Shown in pieces: positions 15,782 to 24,131 of a stretch of DNA of 64,000 nucleotides; positions within the stretch are counted from its first letter, which is position 1, and every line of letters starts with the position of its first letter. Origin of the DNA: Aquisediminimonas sp031376385 (lineage in GTDB: Bacteria; Pseudomonadota; Alphaproteobacteria; Sphingomonadales; Sphingomonadaceae); assembly GCA_031376385.1 (NCBI GenBank), contig JANMDQ010000029.1:62001-126000 (forward strand). Reading direction: 5' to 3'. The notes under the pieces are model-generated. The model was not told where the DNA came from and did no database searches. It saw nothing but the letters and a program-made list of their open reading frames with translations. Position numbers and translations under genes: made by a program.

Positions 15782-16842
15782 AGCCCACCCTCCAACTGTC
15801 GCATCAACGCGACTTCATCAAACACCGTCACCTCGTCGATAATCACCCCGTGCGCGATACGCCAATGGGTGACGGCAAGAATGTAAACGGGCTCGTTCGT
15901 GGCAATACCATATAGCGCCCCTCCATCGTGCGTGCCGGCCAGTTCCCAGCGAACTGAGATCTGACCATCGACTGCGGCAACATGCTGAATGGCAACCCGC
16001 GCATCGCCGAAACTGCCGACTAGGGCTGTGAACCAGCCCGCAATCTCTCCCCAGCCGAATAGCCGCCGTCCTCCAGGCCCAGCCCAATGTGCAGCCGACG
16101 AATAGGTGTCACGAACCATTCCAAACCGCCGGTGATTGACGATACGGTCAAAGAATGCATGCGCAAAGGCGTGCGGGTCTGCTGCTGGATCGGGAAAATT
16201 CGCGGTTGGAAATGGAGACGCAATGCTTGAAAGGATCCGCTCCATCGCGGCTTTGCGCCAGTCCGCGCGCCCGCCGTTTGCTTTATCCGACGCAGCATGA
16301 TCGCGGGCAACTGCCCTTGGGTGATAGCCCAGCCCCAGCGCCATCGCGCTATAATCTCTGACCAGCCATTCCTCTATGATCAGATTCTCCTTGCACAAGC
16401 AATCGGCGATGTTGGTGAACGTGATACGCTTTCCGGTGGCGGGACCAAGTTCCGATGGCCCCAGATTTGTGGCGGTCGATGTGTTGCGGTGTGAAGATAG
16501 GTATACGCCATCACCCTCATCGGACCAAATCACTGCCTCCCCCATTAGAGTCCTGTCCGGAAAAGCCGAAAGTGTCCGCGATGTTCCAGCGACCACGCCG
16601 CCCATGCCGAGCACTGGTCCGGTCATCATATGAACAATGATATCCGGCGCATAATGCGTTGCGATCAGGCCGACGTCTTTCTGCTCCCAAATGCGGTGGG
16701 TGCAGCGCAGGATATAATCGACGATGTCGCAATACTCGTCGCCGAAACCAGCCATATTCTGCCTACGTGCGCCTTGCGGCGCCATAATCTCAGCGATATC
16801 GCGACCCCCAATATTTGGAATGGCTCCATTGGGAATCGCCAT
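15778..16842 (-). CDS. tandem SnoaL-like (NTF2 superfamily) protein, type 2
   Basis: Protein of 354 residues with two NTF2-like domains. Domain 1 (about 35-170) includes YCDIVDYILRCTHRIWEQKD, SSHRNTSTATNLGPSELGPA and IIEEWLVRDYSAMALGLG. Domain 2 (about 225-350) includes FFDRIVNHRRFGMVRDTY, the Trp-rich HWAGPGGRRLFG and IDEVTVFDEVALMRQL. It is paralogous to the genes at 20399 and 22977 (shared DIVDYI.R.T..IW and GPATGK/R). ATG at 16842 overlaps the bicupin stop (TGATG). It is probably an isomerase, hydratase or cyclase of the pathway; the reaction cannot be named. Confidence 0.8.
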   Translation of the reverse strand: MAIPNGAIPNIGGRDIAEIMAPQGARRQNMAGFGDEYCDIVDYILRCTHRIWEQKDVGLIATHYAPDIIVHMMTGPVLGMGGVVAGTSRTLSAFPDRTLMGEAVIWSDEGDGVYLSSHRNTSTATNLGPSELGPATGKRITFTNIADCLCKENLIIEEWLVRDYSAMALGLGYHPRAVARDHAASDKANGGRADWRKAAMERILSSIASPFPTANFPDPAADPHAFAHAFFDRIVNHRRFGMVRDTYSSAAHWAGPGGRRLFGWGEIAGWFTALVGSFGDARVAIQHVAAVDGQISVRWELAGTHDGGALYGIATNEPVYILAVTHWRIAHGVIIDEVTVFDEVALMRQLEGGL

Positions 16843-17798
16843 CAAGGGTGAACCAGAAATGTAACCGCGCCAGCAGCGGATTTTAATCTGCGCGGCAATC
16901 CAGCAGGCAGACTGATAGTATCGCCTTCACCCAACGTAACGACACCGTCACCGCATTCGATTTCCACTTGCCCGCTATGAACAAACAGCACTTCCTTGCT
17001 GTCGTCGCTTTTCCAATCGATCGTGTCCGCCGCGGCAATATCAACGCGGTCGACCTCGAAACCATGTTCCCAATCAAGCGGCGCGTTTGCGCCGATGATG
17101 GCCGTTAAGTTGGTGCCGTTCGCGCTCTTGTTCCGCCATACAATTGCCTCAGCCTGTTCTGCCGGCATTATATCCAAGGCATCGGCATCGTGCCGAGACG
17201 TCGGTGTCATCGGCGACACATCGGCGGGCACCGTTTCGCCTGCCGTGGTATCCACGAGCGAACCATTTTCGAGGAGAATGAGGCCGTAGTCCTTTGCCAT
17301 ATCGAAAACCTTCGGCGCCCAAGTCACTCGCCCGGGATTGTCGTGTCCCAGAACCGCCCAGAGAAATCCGGGACTGCCATCATCGGCGGGGGCGGTCGCG
17401 GTAAAGCCGCGAAACATCCGCGTCGGAATTGAAATAACATCGCCCGGATGCAGTTCGAGCCGCGCATCATCGCCATGCTCGCCCAGATCGAAGCGCCAAT
17501 GGCCGCTATGGGCGACAAATACCTCTGCCATATCATGGCTGTGCTGTGAGTTGACGCATCCCGGAGGCTGCCGTGCGCCGCCGATATTATAGCCATGCGG
17601 CTCAGCAATATGGACATGTTGGTCAGGATTTTCCGACACGCCGGGGCCGATGATCGTAAAATTTTCCTTCGCCTCCGACCCAGGCGTGCGGCAATCGATA
17701 AAGGCATTGTAGCACGGAATCAGATCATCATAGCGCACGATCCGCTTAGCGATTGCGTCAGTGCCCCAACTTTGGTTTTCTGAAATAATGTCAGCCAT
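16842..17798 (-). CDS. two-domain cupin protein (bicupin)
   Basis: Protein of 318 residues. The first cupin (about residues 60-160) has a plausible metal site: PGCVNSQHSHDMAEVFVAHS (His-x-His, Glu) followed by LELHPGDVISIPTRMFRGF. The second (about 225-318) has VLFVHSGQVEIECGDGVVTL, GEGDTISLPAGLPRRL and fewer candidate ligands. This suggests one metal-bearing and one structural domain, as in gentisate-type dioxygenases or bicupin isomerases, but no family is certain. Start 17798 (MADIISENQSW) follows GGGAAACAC. A TTG seven codons upstream is less likely. It is first in a minus-strand operon with two SnoaL-like genes and divergent from 17910, with operator B between. Confidence 0.8.
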   Translation of the reverse strand: MADIISENQSWGTDAIAKRIVRYDDLIPCYNAFIDCRTPGSEAKENFTIIGPGVSENPDQHVHIAEPHGYNIGGARQPPGCVNSQHSHDMAEVFVAHSGHWRFDLGEHGDDARLELHPGDVISIPTRMFRGFTATAPADDGSPGFLWAVLGHDNPGRVTWAPKVFDMAKDYGLILLENGSLVDTTAGETVPADVSPMTPTSRHDADALDIMPAEQAEAIVWRNKSANGTNLTAIIGANAPLDWEHGFEVDRVDIAAADTIDWKSDDSKEVLFVHSGQVEIECGDGVVTLGEGDTISLPAGLPRRLKSAAGAVTFLVHP

Positions 17799-17863
17799 GT
17801 GTTTCCCGATTCCCCACAATCCGAACGATTGGAGCGCCAGCCCAAATAATAGTTTACGGCGAC

Positions 17864-17877
17864 TGCATTCGAAGTCA
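17864..17877 (+). promoter_or_regulatory. putative LacI-family operator B (bicupin / SnoaL divergent promoter)
   Basis: TGCATTCGAAGTCA, identical to operator A at 8183. On the plus strand it falls between TTTACG and CAATAT with a 17-base spacer, a plausible sigma70 promoter. On the minus strand it contains TTGACT. One site could therefore control both divergent operons (15086-17798 and 17910-22980). Confidence 0.65.
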
Positions 17878-17909
17878 ATATGTGGTCATCACTAAGAGGG
17901 AGTACAATT

Positions 17910-18881
17910 TTGGACAAGGCGCGGTACTGGCAGGCGATCAACAGTCACCGTGATTTGGGCAAACACTATGCCGCGTTGACCGATCTGCTTTACGCACCTG
18001 ATTGCAATTTTAATGCAGGCGCGCCGGTCGATCATTGCACCGGCGCATCGGCCATGATCGAACGATTCTGGCAGCCCTTGGTTCACGCCCTCCCTGATTT
18101 AGAACGGCGAACCGATTTATTGATGGCCGGCCGTTTTAATGATGGCGACTGGTTTGCTTCGAGCGGATATTTCGTCGGCCATTTCCAGAACGATCTGTTT
18201 GGGATGAACGCCAACGGGCGCCCGCATTTTCTGCGCTATGGCTGGTTCGACCGGGTAGAGGGTGATCGGGTTGTCGAAAGCTATGTGTTGCTCGATCTCA
18301 CGCGGTTGATGATTGAAACGGGTCAATGGCCGCTGCGCCCGCAACTGGGCGAAAGCTGGTCGTCGGCTCCAGCAACGCAAGATGGCCTCGCCCTCGTTGC
18401 AGCCGATCCAGCAGAGTCGAACAAGAGCCTGAAACTGGTCGAGAATATGATCGCAGGCCTGATGTCATACGATCAAAAGTCGCTGTCCAGCATGGGCATG
18501 AAACGCTTCTGGACTCCGCAGTTTCACTGGTACGGCCCCGGCGGGATCGGCAGCGCACGCGGCCACGCCGACTACGAACGTGCGCATCAGGGCCCATTTC
18601 TGAAAGCCTTCCCTGACCGCATCGGTGGCAACCACAAATGCCGGATCGGCGAAAACACTTATATAGCGTCGACCGGCTGGCCCAGCCTCAACGCCACCCA
18701 TCTGGGTGATGATTGGATTGGTATTGCCGCAACCGGCAAACGCATCACGCAGCGGATCATGGATTTCTGGAGGCGGGAGGATGATATGCTCGTCGAAAAC
18801 TGGGTGTTTATCGACATGGTCGACCTAATCGGTCAATTTGGCATCGACTTGCTACCCAACCATGAAAGGGGAACATCATGA
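17910..18881 (+). CDS. tandem SnoaL-like (NTF2 superfamily) protein, type 1
   Basis: Protein of 323 residues with two NTF2-like domains. Domain 1 has YAPDCNFNAGAPVDHCTG, MIERFWQPLVHALPDLERRT and RYGWFDRVEGDRVVESYVLL. Domain 2 has FWTPQFHWYGPGGIGSARG and MLVENWVFIDMVDLIGQFG. It is a paralogue of the gene at 27054. The start is taken as TTG at 17910 because GAGGGAG (17896-17902) precedes it by 7 bases. An in-frame ATG at 17880 lies just 2 bases past operator B and would leave almost no leader. The stop overlaps the MFS gene (ATGA). The reaction is unknown. Confidence 0.8.
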   Translation: MDKARYWQAINSHRDLGKHYAALTDLLYAPDCNFNAGAPVDHCTGASAMIERFWQPLVHALPDLERRTDLLMAGRFNDGDWFASSGYFVGHFQNDLFGMNANGRPHFLRYGWFDRVEGDRVVESYVLLDLTRLMIETGQWPLRPQLGESWSSAPATQDGLALVAADPAESNKSLKLVENMIAGLMSYDQKSLSSMGMKRFWTPQFHWYGPGGIGSARGHADYERAHQGPFLKAFPDRIGGNHKCRIGENTYIASTGWPSLNATHLGDDWIGIAATGKRITQRIMDFWRREDDMLVENWVFIDMVDLIGQFGIDLLPNHERGTS

Positions 18882-20095
18882 TCCGCGCGCAAGAGTTCAC
18901 GCAAGTGAGACGCTTTGGCGCGCTTGCCTTTTTGCTGGTTGGTTATTTCTTTTATGCCTGGTCGTGGAACACCGTTGACATATTGCGGCCCTATATCAAA
19001 GAGAGCTTGAGCCTGACCGATTTTGAAGCCGGGTCGGCCTACACTTTGCAATCCGTCGGCGCCATTTTTGGTGCCGTTGTCATGGGGCAAGTGGCCGACA
19101 AGATCGGCAGGCGAAACGCATTAGTCATTTCGATGATCGGCTATGGTCTCGGTCTGCTCGGTGCTTTGGCCGTTACCGATTACACCGGGTTGATGATTCA
19201 GCGGATCGTACTTGGATTCTTCATGGGCTCAATGTTCCCGATTGCGGTCGGTATCTACTCAGGCCTTTTTGCGCGCGATGTGCGCGGGGTCATAGCCGGC
19301 GTTGTCTTCATGGTCTACAATATCGCTGTCGCGTCGCTAGGCTTTATGTCAGCCGCCGCGTTCAAGGCAGGTTATGATTGGAAGGTTTTGCTTTACGCGG
19401 GTGGAGTGCCCGTTGCGATTGCGTTATTCGCTTTCCTAGTCATCCCTGATGACCGCCATTTTATCCCGATGGACGGTGCCAGCGAAGACGAGGCGGTGGC
19501 AAAATCTAAACTGCCTATTGCAGAGCTGTTCAAACCGGGCGTTGCCAAGCAAACAATATTGCTGGCGACGATGACCGGATTTAACTTTTTCGCCTATCAG
19601 GCATTTACCGGCTGGGCGTCGACCTATTTGAAAGAGGATCGCGCTATACCCGATACCGTTGTTGGCGACGTACTCGGCTGGCAGTTCATCGGTGCGGCTG
19701 TTGGCGGGCTGGTATGGGGATATATCAGCGATCGTTATGGCAGGCGAAAAGCAGCGTGGGGCTTTGTTGCCGCAGCGGCGATTATCCCGGTCTACCTCTT
19801 TGTGCCGATGCCGATAGGTCTCCTCGAACTGACCGGTTTTATGTATGGCGTCATGTTGTCGTGCAGCGCGTGCTGGGGGCCCTGGCTGTCGGAGCTGTAC
19901 CCGCCTCATCTCCGCTCGACCGCTGCCTCTATTTTCAATTGGGGCCGGATCATCAGCATGGCGGCTCCGCTCATTACCGCGCCATTGGCGGAAGCGTTCG
20001 GCCGCGCGCCGGTGATGAGCCTTGCCTCAATAAGCTTTTTGGCGGCCGCTTTCATCTGGCTTAGATTGCCGGAAACGGTGGTAAAGCGGGCTTAG
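18878..20095 (+). CDS. MFS transporter (sugar/aromatic-acid porter type)
   Basis: Twelve-helix major facilitator of 405 residues, presumably importing the pathway substrate or an intermediate across the inner membrane by H+ symport. Both loop 2-3 and loop 8-9 signatures are present: GQVADKIGRRNAL and GYISDRYGRRKAA. A short cytoplasmic loop near residues 190-215 separates the two halves. GGGGAA lies before the ATG, which overlaps the preceding SnoaL stop. It is unrelated in family to the second transporter at 21526, so the cluster encodes two different carriers. Confidence 0.9.
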   Translation: MIRAQEFTQVRRFGALAFLLVGYFFYAWSWNTVDILRPYIKESLSLTDFEAGSAYTLQSVGAIFGAVVMGQVADKIGRRNALVISMIGYGLGLLGALAVTDYTGLMIQRIVLGFFMGSMFPIAVGIYSGLFARDVRGVIAGVVFMVYNIAVASLGFMSAAAFKAGYDWKVLLYAGGVPVAIALFAFLVIPDDRHFIPMDGASEDEAVAKSKLPIAELFKPGVAKQTILLATMTGFNFFAYQAFTGWASTYLKEDRAIPDTVVGDVLGWQFIGAAVGGLVWGYISDRYGRRKAAWGFVAAAAIIPVYLFVPMPIGLLELTGFMYGVMLSCSACWGPWLSELYPPHLRSTAASIFNWGRIISMAAPLITAPLAEAFGRAPVMSLASISFLAAAFIWLRLPETVVKRA

Positions 20096-20138
20096 TTCGA
20101 TAAGTGGCGTCGCCAGCGACAACATAGAAGGGGTTCCC

Positions 20139-20402
20139 ATGAGCCGACTATTCCAGCCAATCGCCTCCGAAATTGGGCATACTCGCAACAAGCATCTCAT
20201 TGCCAATTTTCTGGACGCGATGGCGTTGCCCGACACAATGGCTGCGCTTCGCCAATATTGCCACGCTGACTGCCTTTTCGAAGTTTTCCATCCGTTCAAC
20301 ACGCTGGTCGGCGTGGAGGCGGCAGACGGGCGCGCAGGTCCAGCGCTGGTCGCTGCTCTCCGGTTGCAAACTGGTGACCCGATGCTGGTGGCTGCGGCAT
20401 GA
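20139..20402 (+). pseudogene. truncated SnoaL-like protein, probable remnant
   Basis: Only 87 residues: HLIANFLDAMALPDTMAALR...DCLFEVFHPFNTLVGVEAADG resembles the first half of domain 1 in the type 1 tandem proteins. The last 25 residues (GRAGPALVAALRLQTGDPML) do not continue the fold. A good ribosome binding site (AGAAGGGG) precedes the ATG, and the stop overlaps the next start (ATGA), so it may still be translated. The simplest reading is that a deletion removed most of a type 1 gene. A genuine small protein cannot be excluded. Confidence 0.5.
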
Positions 20403-21529
20403 CTCACGATATGACGCTTCCGTTCAAATTGCCCGAGCGTCCGCCGGTCACTCGCATCCGCCAGCGCGAGATTGCGGACCTGCTGAGGGGGCCATCGTAC
20501 CGGACGCAGCCATTGGTCGGCTATGACGCCCTATACGGCGACATTGTCGATTATATTGTGCGCATCACCGAGGAAATCTGGCGCGACCGTGCGATTGGCC
20601 GCATTTACGAAACCTATGACGCGAACTGCACAATTTACGGCGCGAGCAGCGTCGTGCGGTCGGTGGAGGAGGTCGTGGCGGCGACGGTGGCATCGCTCAA
20701 CGCTTATCCCGACCAAGTGACTGATCACGTCAACATCGCGTGGCGCGGAGACGAAAGCGCAGGCTTTTATACGTCCCACCTTGGCCACTCGACAGGCACC
20801 CATCTCGGAGCCTCTGAATTCGGACCGGCAACCGGCAAGCAAGTCATGAGTTACTTCGTCGCCGACTGCATCAGCCGCGACAATCGCATCCATACCGAAT
20901 GGCTGATGCACGATAGCGGCGCGGTGCTGCATCACCTTGGACTCGATTTGCACGAAACCGCGCAGAGGTTGGCGACGGTTCCGTCAGCTAACATATTCGT
21001 CGTGTCACCTTCGACCCGTCTCGACGGACAGGCTCCTCGTCCGAGCTATGATGGCCCGACGGACACGCCTGACGGTTGGGCGCAGCATCATTTCGATACG
21101 GTCTGGAATGCGCGGCGTCTTGAACATATCCCTTTTCACTATTCCGCCGATGCTGTCGCGCACTGGCCCGGCTGTCGCGAAGCGGTAGGGCCACGTGCAA
21201 TCTCTGATCTGATCATCGGTTTGCTCGTGAGCCTCCCCGATGCGACGACGCGGGTCGAACATGTCTGCTGGTCTGAGGAGACCGACGGCGTCATCCTTGC
21301 GTCGCGCTGGGTTATTGAAGGCACAACCCAGCATGGCGGGATGCTTGGTGATGTCCCTGCGGGCAAGGCAATCGCGATCAGGGGCAGCAGCCATTTTCGC
21401 TTTGGCTGTGCCTATGTGGTGGAGGAATGGACCGTGTTTGATGAGCTCGATGCGCTTACACAGGCTTACCGCCAAAGCAAAGATGATGTTGCGCAGATGG
21501 ACCCCGGTGTCCTGAGTGAAACAGCATGA
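20399..21529 (+). CDS. tandem SnoaL-like (NTF2 superfamily) protein, type 2
   Basis: Protein of 376 residues, clearly paralogous to the gene at 22977: both open LPERP.VTRIRQR, share GDIVDYIVRITEEIW / TDIVDYIVRITEQIW, YDANCTIY, RSVEEV, FYTSHLG, GPATG, SRDNRIHTEWL, and in domain 2 YDGPTDT, LPDAT.RVE.VCWS.ETDG and VVEEWT.FDE. Conserved acidic and aromatic residues line a typical NTF2-like pocket, but no dedicated catalytic set can be assigned. It is translationally coupled upstream and downstream (ATGA overlaps) within the 17910-22980 operon. Confidence 0.82.
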   Translation: MTHDMTLPFKLPERPPVTRIRQREIADLLRGPSYRTQPLVGYDALYGDIVDYIVRITEEIWRDRAIGRIYETYDANCTIYGASSVVRSVEEVVAATVASLNAYPDQVTDHVNIAWRGDESAGFYTSHLGHSTGTHLGASEFGPATGKQVMSYFVADCISRDNRIHTEWLMHDSGAVLHHLGLDLHETAQRLATVPSANIFVVSPSTRLDGQAPRPSYDGPTDTPDGWAQHHFDTVWNARRLEHIPFHYSADAVAHWPGCREAVGPRAISDLIIGLLVSLPDATTRVEHVCWSEETDGVILASRWVIEGTTQHGGMLGDVPAGKAIAIRGSSHFRFGCAYVVEEWTVFDELDALTQAYRQSKDDVAQMDPGVLSETA

Positions 21530-22980
21530 GCCTGCGTCAACTCACCCGCTTTGAAAAGGTGAATTATAGCCTTGGCAGCACCGCAGAGGCGATTGCCTTC
21601 ACCGCGACCTCCTCATTTCTGCTAATCTTCTATAATCAGGTGCGCGGTCTCCCGGCAGGCCATGTTGGCACGGCGCTTGCGGCCGGGCTGATCGTCAACG
21701 CTCTGTTCGACCCGTTGGTCGGCTCATGGTCGGACAGGACACGCTCGCGCCTCGGGCGACGGCATCCTTTCATGTTTGTCGCGATCCTGCCTTGCGCCCT
21801 GCTGTTCTGGGCGGTGTTCAATCCGCCCAATTGGGGCGAGATGGGGCAGCTCATCTGGCTCGCAGTGTGCAACACAATGCTGTTGCAGGCGCTGACGCTC
21901 TATCACACGCCGCATCTGGCGCTGGGTGGCGAAATGTCGGATGATTATCTTGAGCGGACCAGCATCATGGGCTTCAACACCGTTTGCCTTTGGGTCGGCG
22001 ACACGATCGCCTGGGTGCTGTCGTTCCGCTTGTTTTTTGCGAGCAGCGAGCAATTTAAGAATGGTGCGCTTGATCCGGCGCGCTACGCGGCGTTCTCGGC
22101 AAGCTTTGGTGTCGCGATTCTGCTGCTCCTCAGCTATTCGAGCTGGTCGACGCGCAAGTTCATTCCCTATCTCCCGAAACCGGCGGCAACGACGGCGAAG
22201 TTCGGGCTAAAGGAATGGCTTCTTGATGCTGGACGCGCGTTGGCGAACCGCAATTATCTTGTGCTGCTGATAGGCCTGTTCTTCCTGTCCATGATGGTCG
22301 GCGTACGATCAGGATTGTCGCTGTATACGCTCAGCTATTTCTGGCAGCTGAGCAATGATCAGATCGGGTTGTTCTTCATCGGAAGCTTCGCCGGTTATGC
22401 CTTTGCCGCGATCGTCGTGAAGCGTGTGCACGCTCGGTTCGAAAAGCGCTGGACGGGTGTTTTTGCGGTGTTGTTTTACGCAGTCGGCCCGGCTCTTGCA
22501 CCGCTGCTCGGTTGGCTTGGTATATTGAGCCATCAGACCGCAGGCATCATGTGGATTGTCATGGGGCTCGGCGCGATCGGACATATGGCCTATAGCCTGA
22601 TGACGACGACGGTCTATTCGGCGCTCGCTGACATCGCCGACGAGAATGAGCTGAGATACGGCATAAGGCAGGAAGGTGTCCTCTATTCGACGCGGACTTT
22701 CTTTGCGCGGATCGATCAGGCCCTCGGCACCGCGCTCGCGGGCTGGGTGCTGGCGCTCATCGCGTTTCCCGCCAAGGCAACCCCCGGGGCGGTCGATGCC
22801 AGCGTGTTATCGAACCTTGCATTGGCGACAATATTATCGACGATACCTGGCTTGTTGGCGGCGGCGAGTTACTGCTTCCTGCGTGTGACGCGCGAGACGC
22901 ACGACACGACCCGGGCTGCGCTGGATACGAATAAGAAATTGGAAACTGCACCAGCGGACGCGGCGCCCGTAGGCAGTTAG
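21526..22980 (+). CDS. GPH/MelB-type MFS transporter
   Basis: Cation-coupled symporter of the glycoside-pentoside-hexuronide group (484 residues, 12 helices). Diagnostic features are the N-terminal RFEKVNYSLGS, ALFDPLVGSWSDRTRSRLGRR in loop 2-3, and LADIADENELRYGIRQEG in the C-terminal half. Family members carry sugars, glycosides or glucuronides, so a glycosylated or sugar-like substrate for the cluster is possible. The ATG overlaps the stop of the SnoaL gene. The 3' end overlaps the convergent gene at 22977 by 4 bases. Confidence 0.9.
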   Translation: MSLRQLTRFEKVNYSLGSTAEAIAFTATSSFLLIFYNQVRGLPAGHVGTALAAGLIVNALFDPLVGSWSDRTRSRLGRRHPFMFVAILPCALLFWAVFNPPNWGEMGQLIWLAVCNTMLLQALTLYHTPHLALGGEMSDDYLERTSIMGFNTVCLWVGDTIAWVLSFRLFFASSEQFKNGALDPARYAAFSASFGVAILLLLSYSSWSTRKFIPYLPKPAATTAKFGLKEWLLDAGRALANRNYLVLLIGLFFLSMMVGVRSGLSLYTLSYFWQLSNDQIGLFFIGSFAGYAFAAIVVKRVHARFEKRWTGVFAVLFYAVGPALAPLLGWLGILSHQTAGIMWIVMGLGAIGHMAYSLMTTTVYSALADIADENELRYGIRQEGVLYSTRTFFARIDQALGTALAGWVLALIAFPAKATPGAVDASVLSNLALATILSTIPGLLAAASYCFLRVTRETHDTTRAALDTNKKLETAPADAAPVGS

Positions 22981-24053
22981 GCGCGGTAAGCCTGTGCGAT
23001 GACGGCCACTTCGTCGAACATTGTCCATTCCTCGACGACGGCTGGACCGGCAAAACGCAGGTGGGTCATGCCCATTACCGATACGGGTCGACCCGAACGC
23101 ACATCGCCAAGCAGGCCGCCGGGTCGCGACGTTCCTTCGAGCATCCAGCGAACTGCCACAATGATTCCGTCGGTTTCGTCTGACCAGCAGACATTCTCGA
23201 CGCGCAGCGTGGCATCAGGCAGGCTGGCGAGCAGGCCGATAATCATCGACGCCAAGTTGCGCTGACCCGAAGCAACACGTCCGCCCGACCAATGGGCGAT
23301 GACGTCGGAGGCATAAGCTTCGGGAATGTGGTCGAAACGCCGCATATTCCAGATGCGGCTGAAATGATTGGCGACCCAGCCTTCTATGGTGTCGGTTGGC
23401 CCGTCATAGGCTTTGCGCGGTGCCTGGCCCTGCAACCGGGTTGGCACCGAGACAACAGCAGTTTCGGGCAACGGAATTTCGGCGAGACGCTGTGCCGTTT
23501 CGAGCATATCAAAGCCCATCTGGCGGACGGCAGCGCCATTGTCGCGGATCAACCATTCGGTATGAATGCGGTTGTCGCGGCTGACGCAGTCGGCGATGAA
23601 GAACCGCCCAAGGCGGCGTCCGGTTGCAGGACCATAAGGCGAAGCGCCGAGGTTGGTCGAGCGCGCAAAGCCTAGGTGCGATGTGTAAAAGCCTTCGGTG
23701 TCGTCACCGCTCCAAGCCACATTCAGATGATGCGACTCCCCGTCGGGGCCGCCGTGGATGCCAAGCGTAGTTGACGCGATGACCTCCTCAACCGAACGCA
23801 CCACTCCGCCCGTGGTATATATGGTGCAGTTAGCGTCATAGGTATCGTAAATTCGGCCAACCGCGCGGTCGACCCAGATCTGCTCGGTAATGCGCACGAT
23901 GTAATCGACGATGTCAGTGAAGTCGTCTTCGAAGCCAGCCATTGGCTGCGTTCGATTGCCTGACGGAACCAACAGCTCAGCGGTATCGCGTTGGCGGATG
24001 CGCGTGACGATAGGGCGCTCGGGAAGCACGAATGGCAGACCTTCGTGTTTCAT
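22977..24053 (-). CDS. tandem SnoaL-like (NTF2 superfamily) protein, type 2
   Basis: Protein of 358 residues, closest in the window to the gene at 20399 along its whole length. Domain 1 covers about residues 30-190 (FTDIVDYIVRITEQIW, FYTSHLGFARSTNLGASPYG, FFIADCVSRDNRIHTEWLIR). Domain 2 covers about 225-355 (HIPEAYASDVIAHWSGGR, LPDATLRVENVCWSDETDG, VVEEWTMFDEVAVIAQAY). It follows the TonB receptor gene on the same strand with a strong hairpin terminator between. There is little room for a promoter of its own, so it is probably expressed by read-through at a lower level. Confidence 0.82.
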   Translation of the reverse strand: MKHEGLPFVLPERPIVTRIRQRDTAELLVPSGNRTQPMAGFEDDFTDIVDYIVRITEQIWVDRAVGRIYDTYDANCTIYTTGGVVRSVEEVIASTTLGIHGGPDGESHHLNVAWSGDDTEGFYTSHLGFARSTNLGASPYGPATGRRLGRFFIADCVSRDNRIHTEWLIRDNGAAVRQMGFDMLETAQRLAEIPLPETAVVSVPTRLQGQAPRKAYDGPTDTIEGWVANHFSRIWNMRRFDHIPEAYASDVIAHWSGGRVASGQRNLASMIIGLLASLPDATLRVENVCWSDETDGIIVAVRWMLEGTSRPGGLLGDVRSGRPVSVMGMTHLRFAGPAVVEEWTMFDEVAVIAQAYRA

Positions 24054-24079
24054 CTTACCTTACACCTTATTCGTTTGAC

Positions 24080-24118
24080 AAAAAAAGGCCCGGGGCTGCG
24101 GCGAAGCAACCCCGGGCC
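24080..24118 (-). terminator. intrinsic terminator between TonB receptor and SnoaL gene
   Basis: On the minus strand a GC-rich hairpin with arms GGCCCGGGG and CCCCGGGCC (24087-24095 / 24110-24118, extended inward by TGC/GCA) is followed by seven T residues. It ends transcripts of the TonB receptor gene and lies 34 bases upstream of the next start codon. Confidence 0.85.
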
Positions 24119-24131
24119 GAACCTGATTGAT

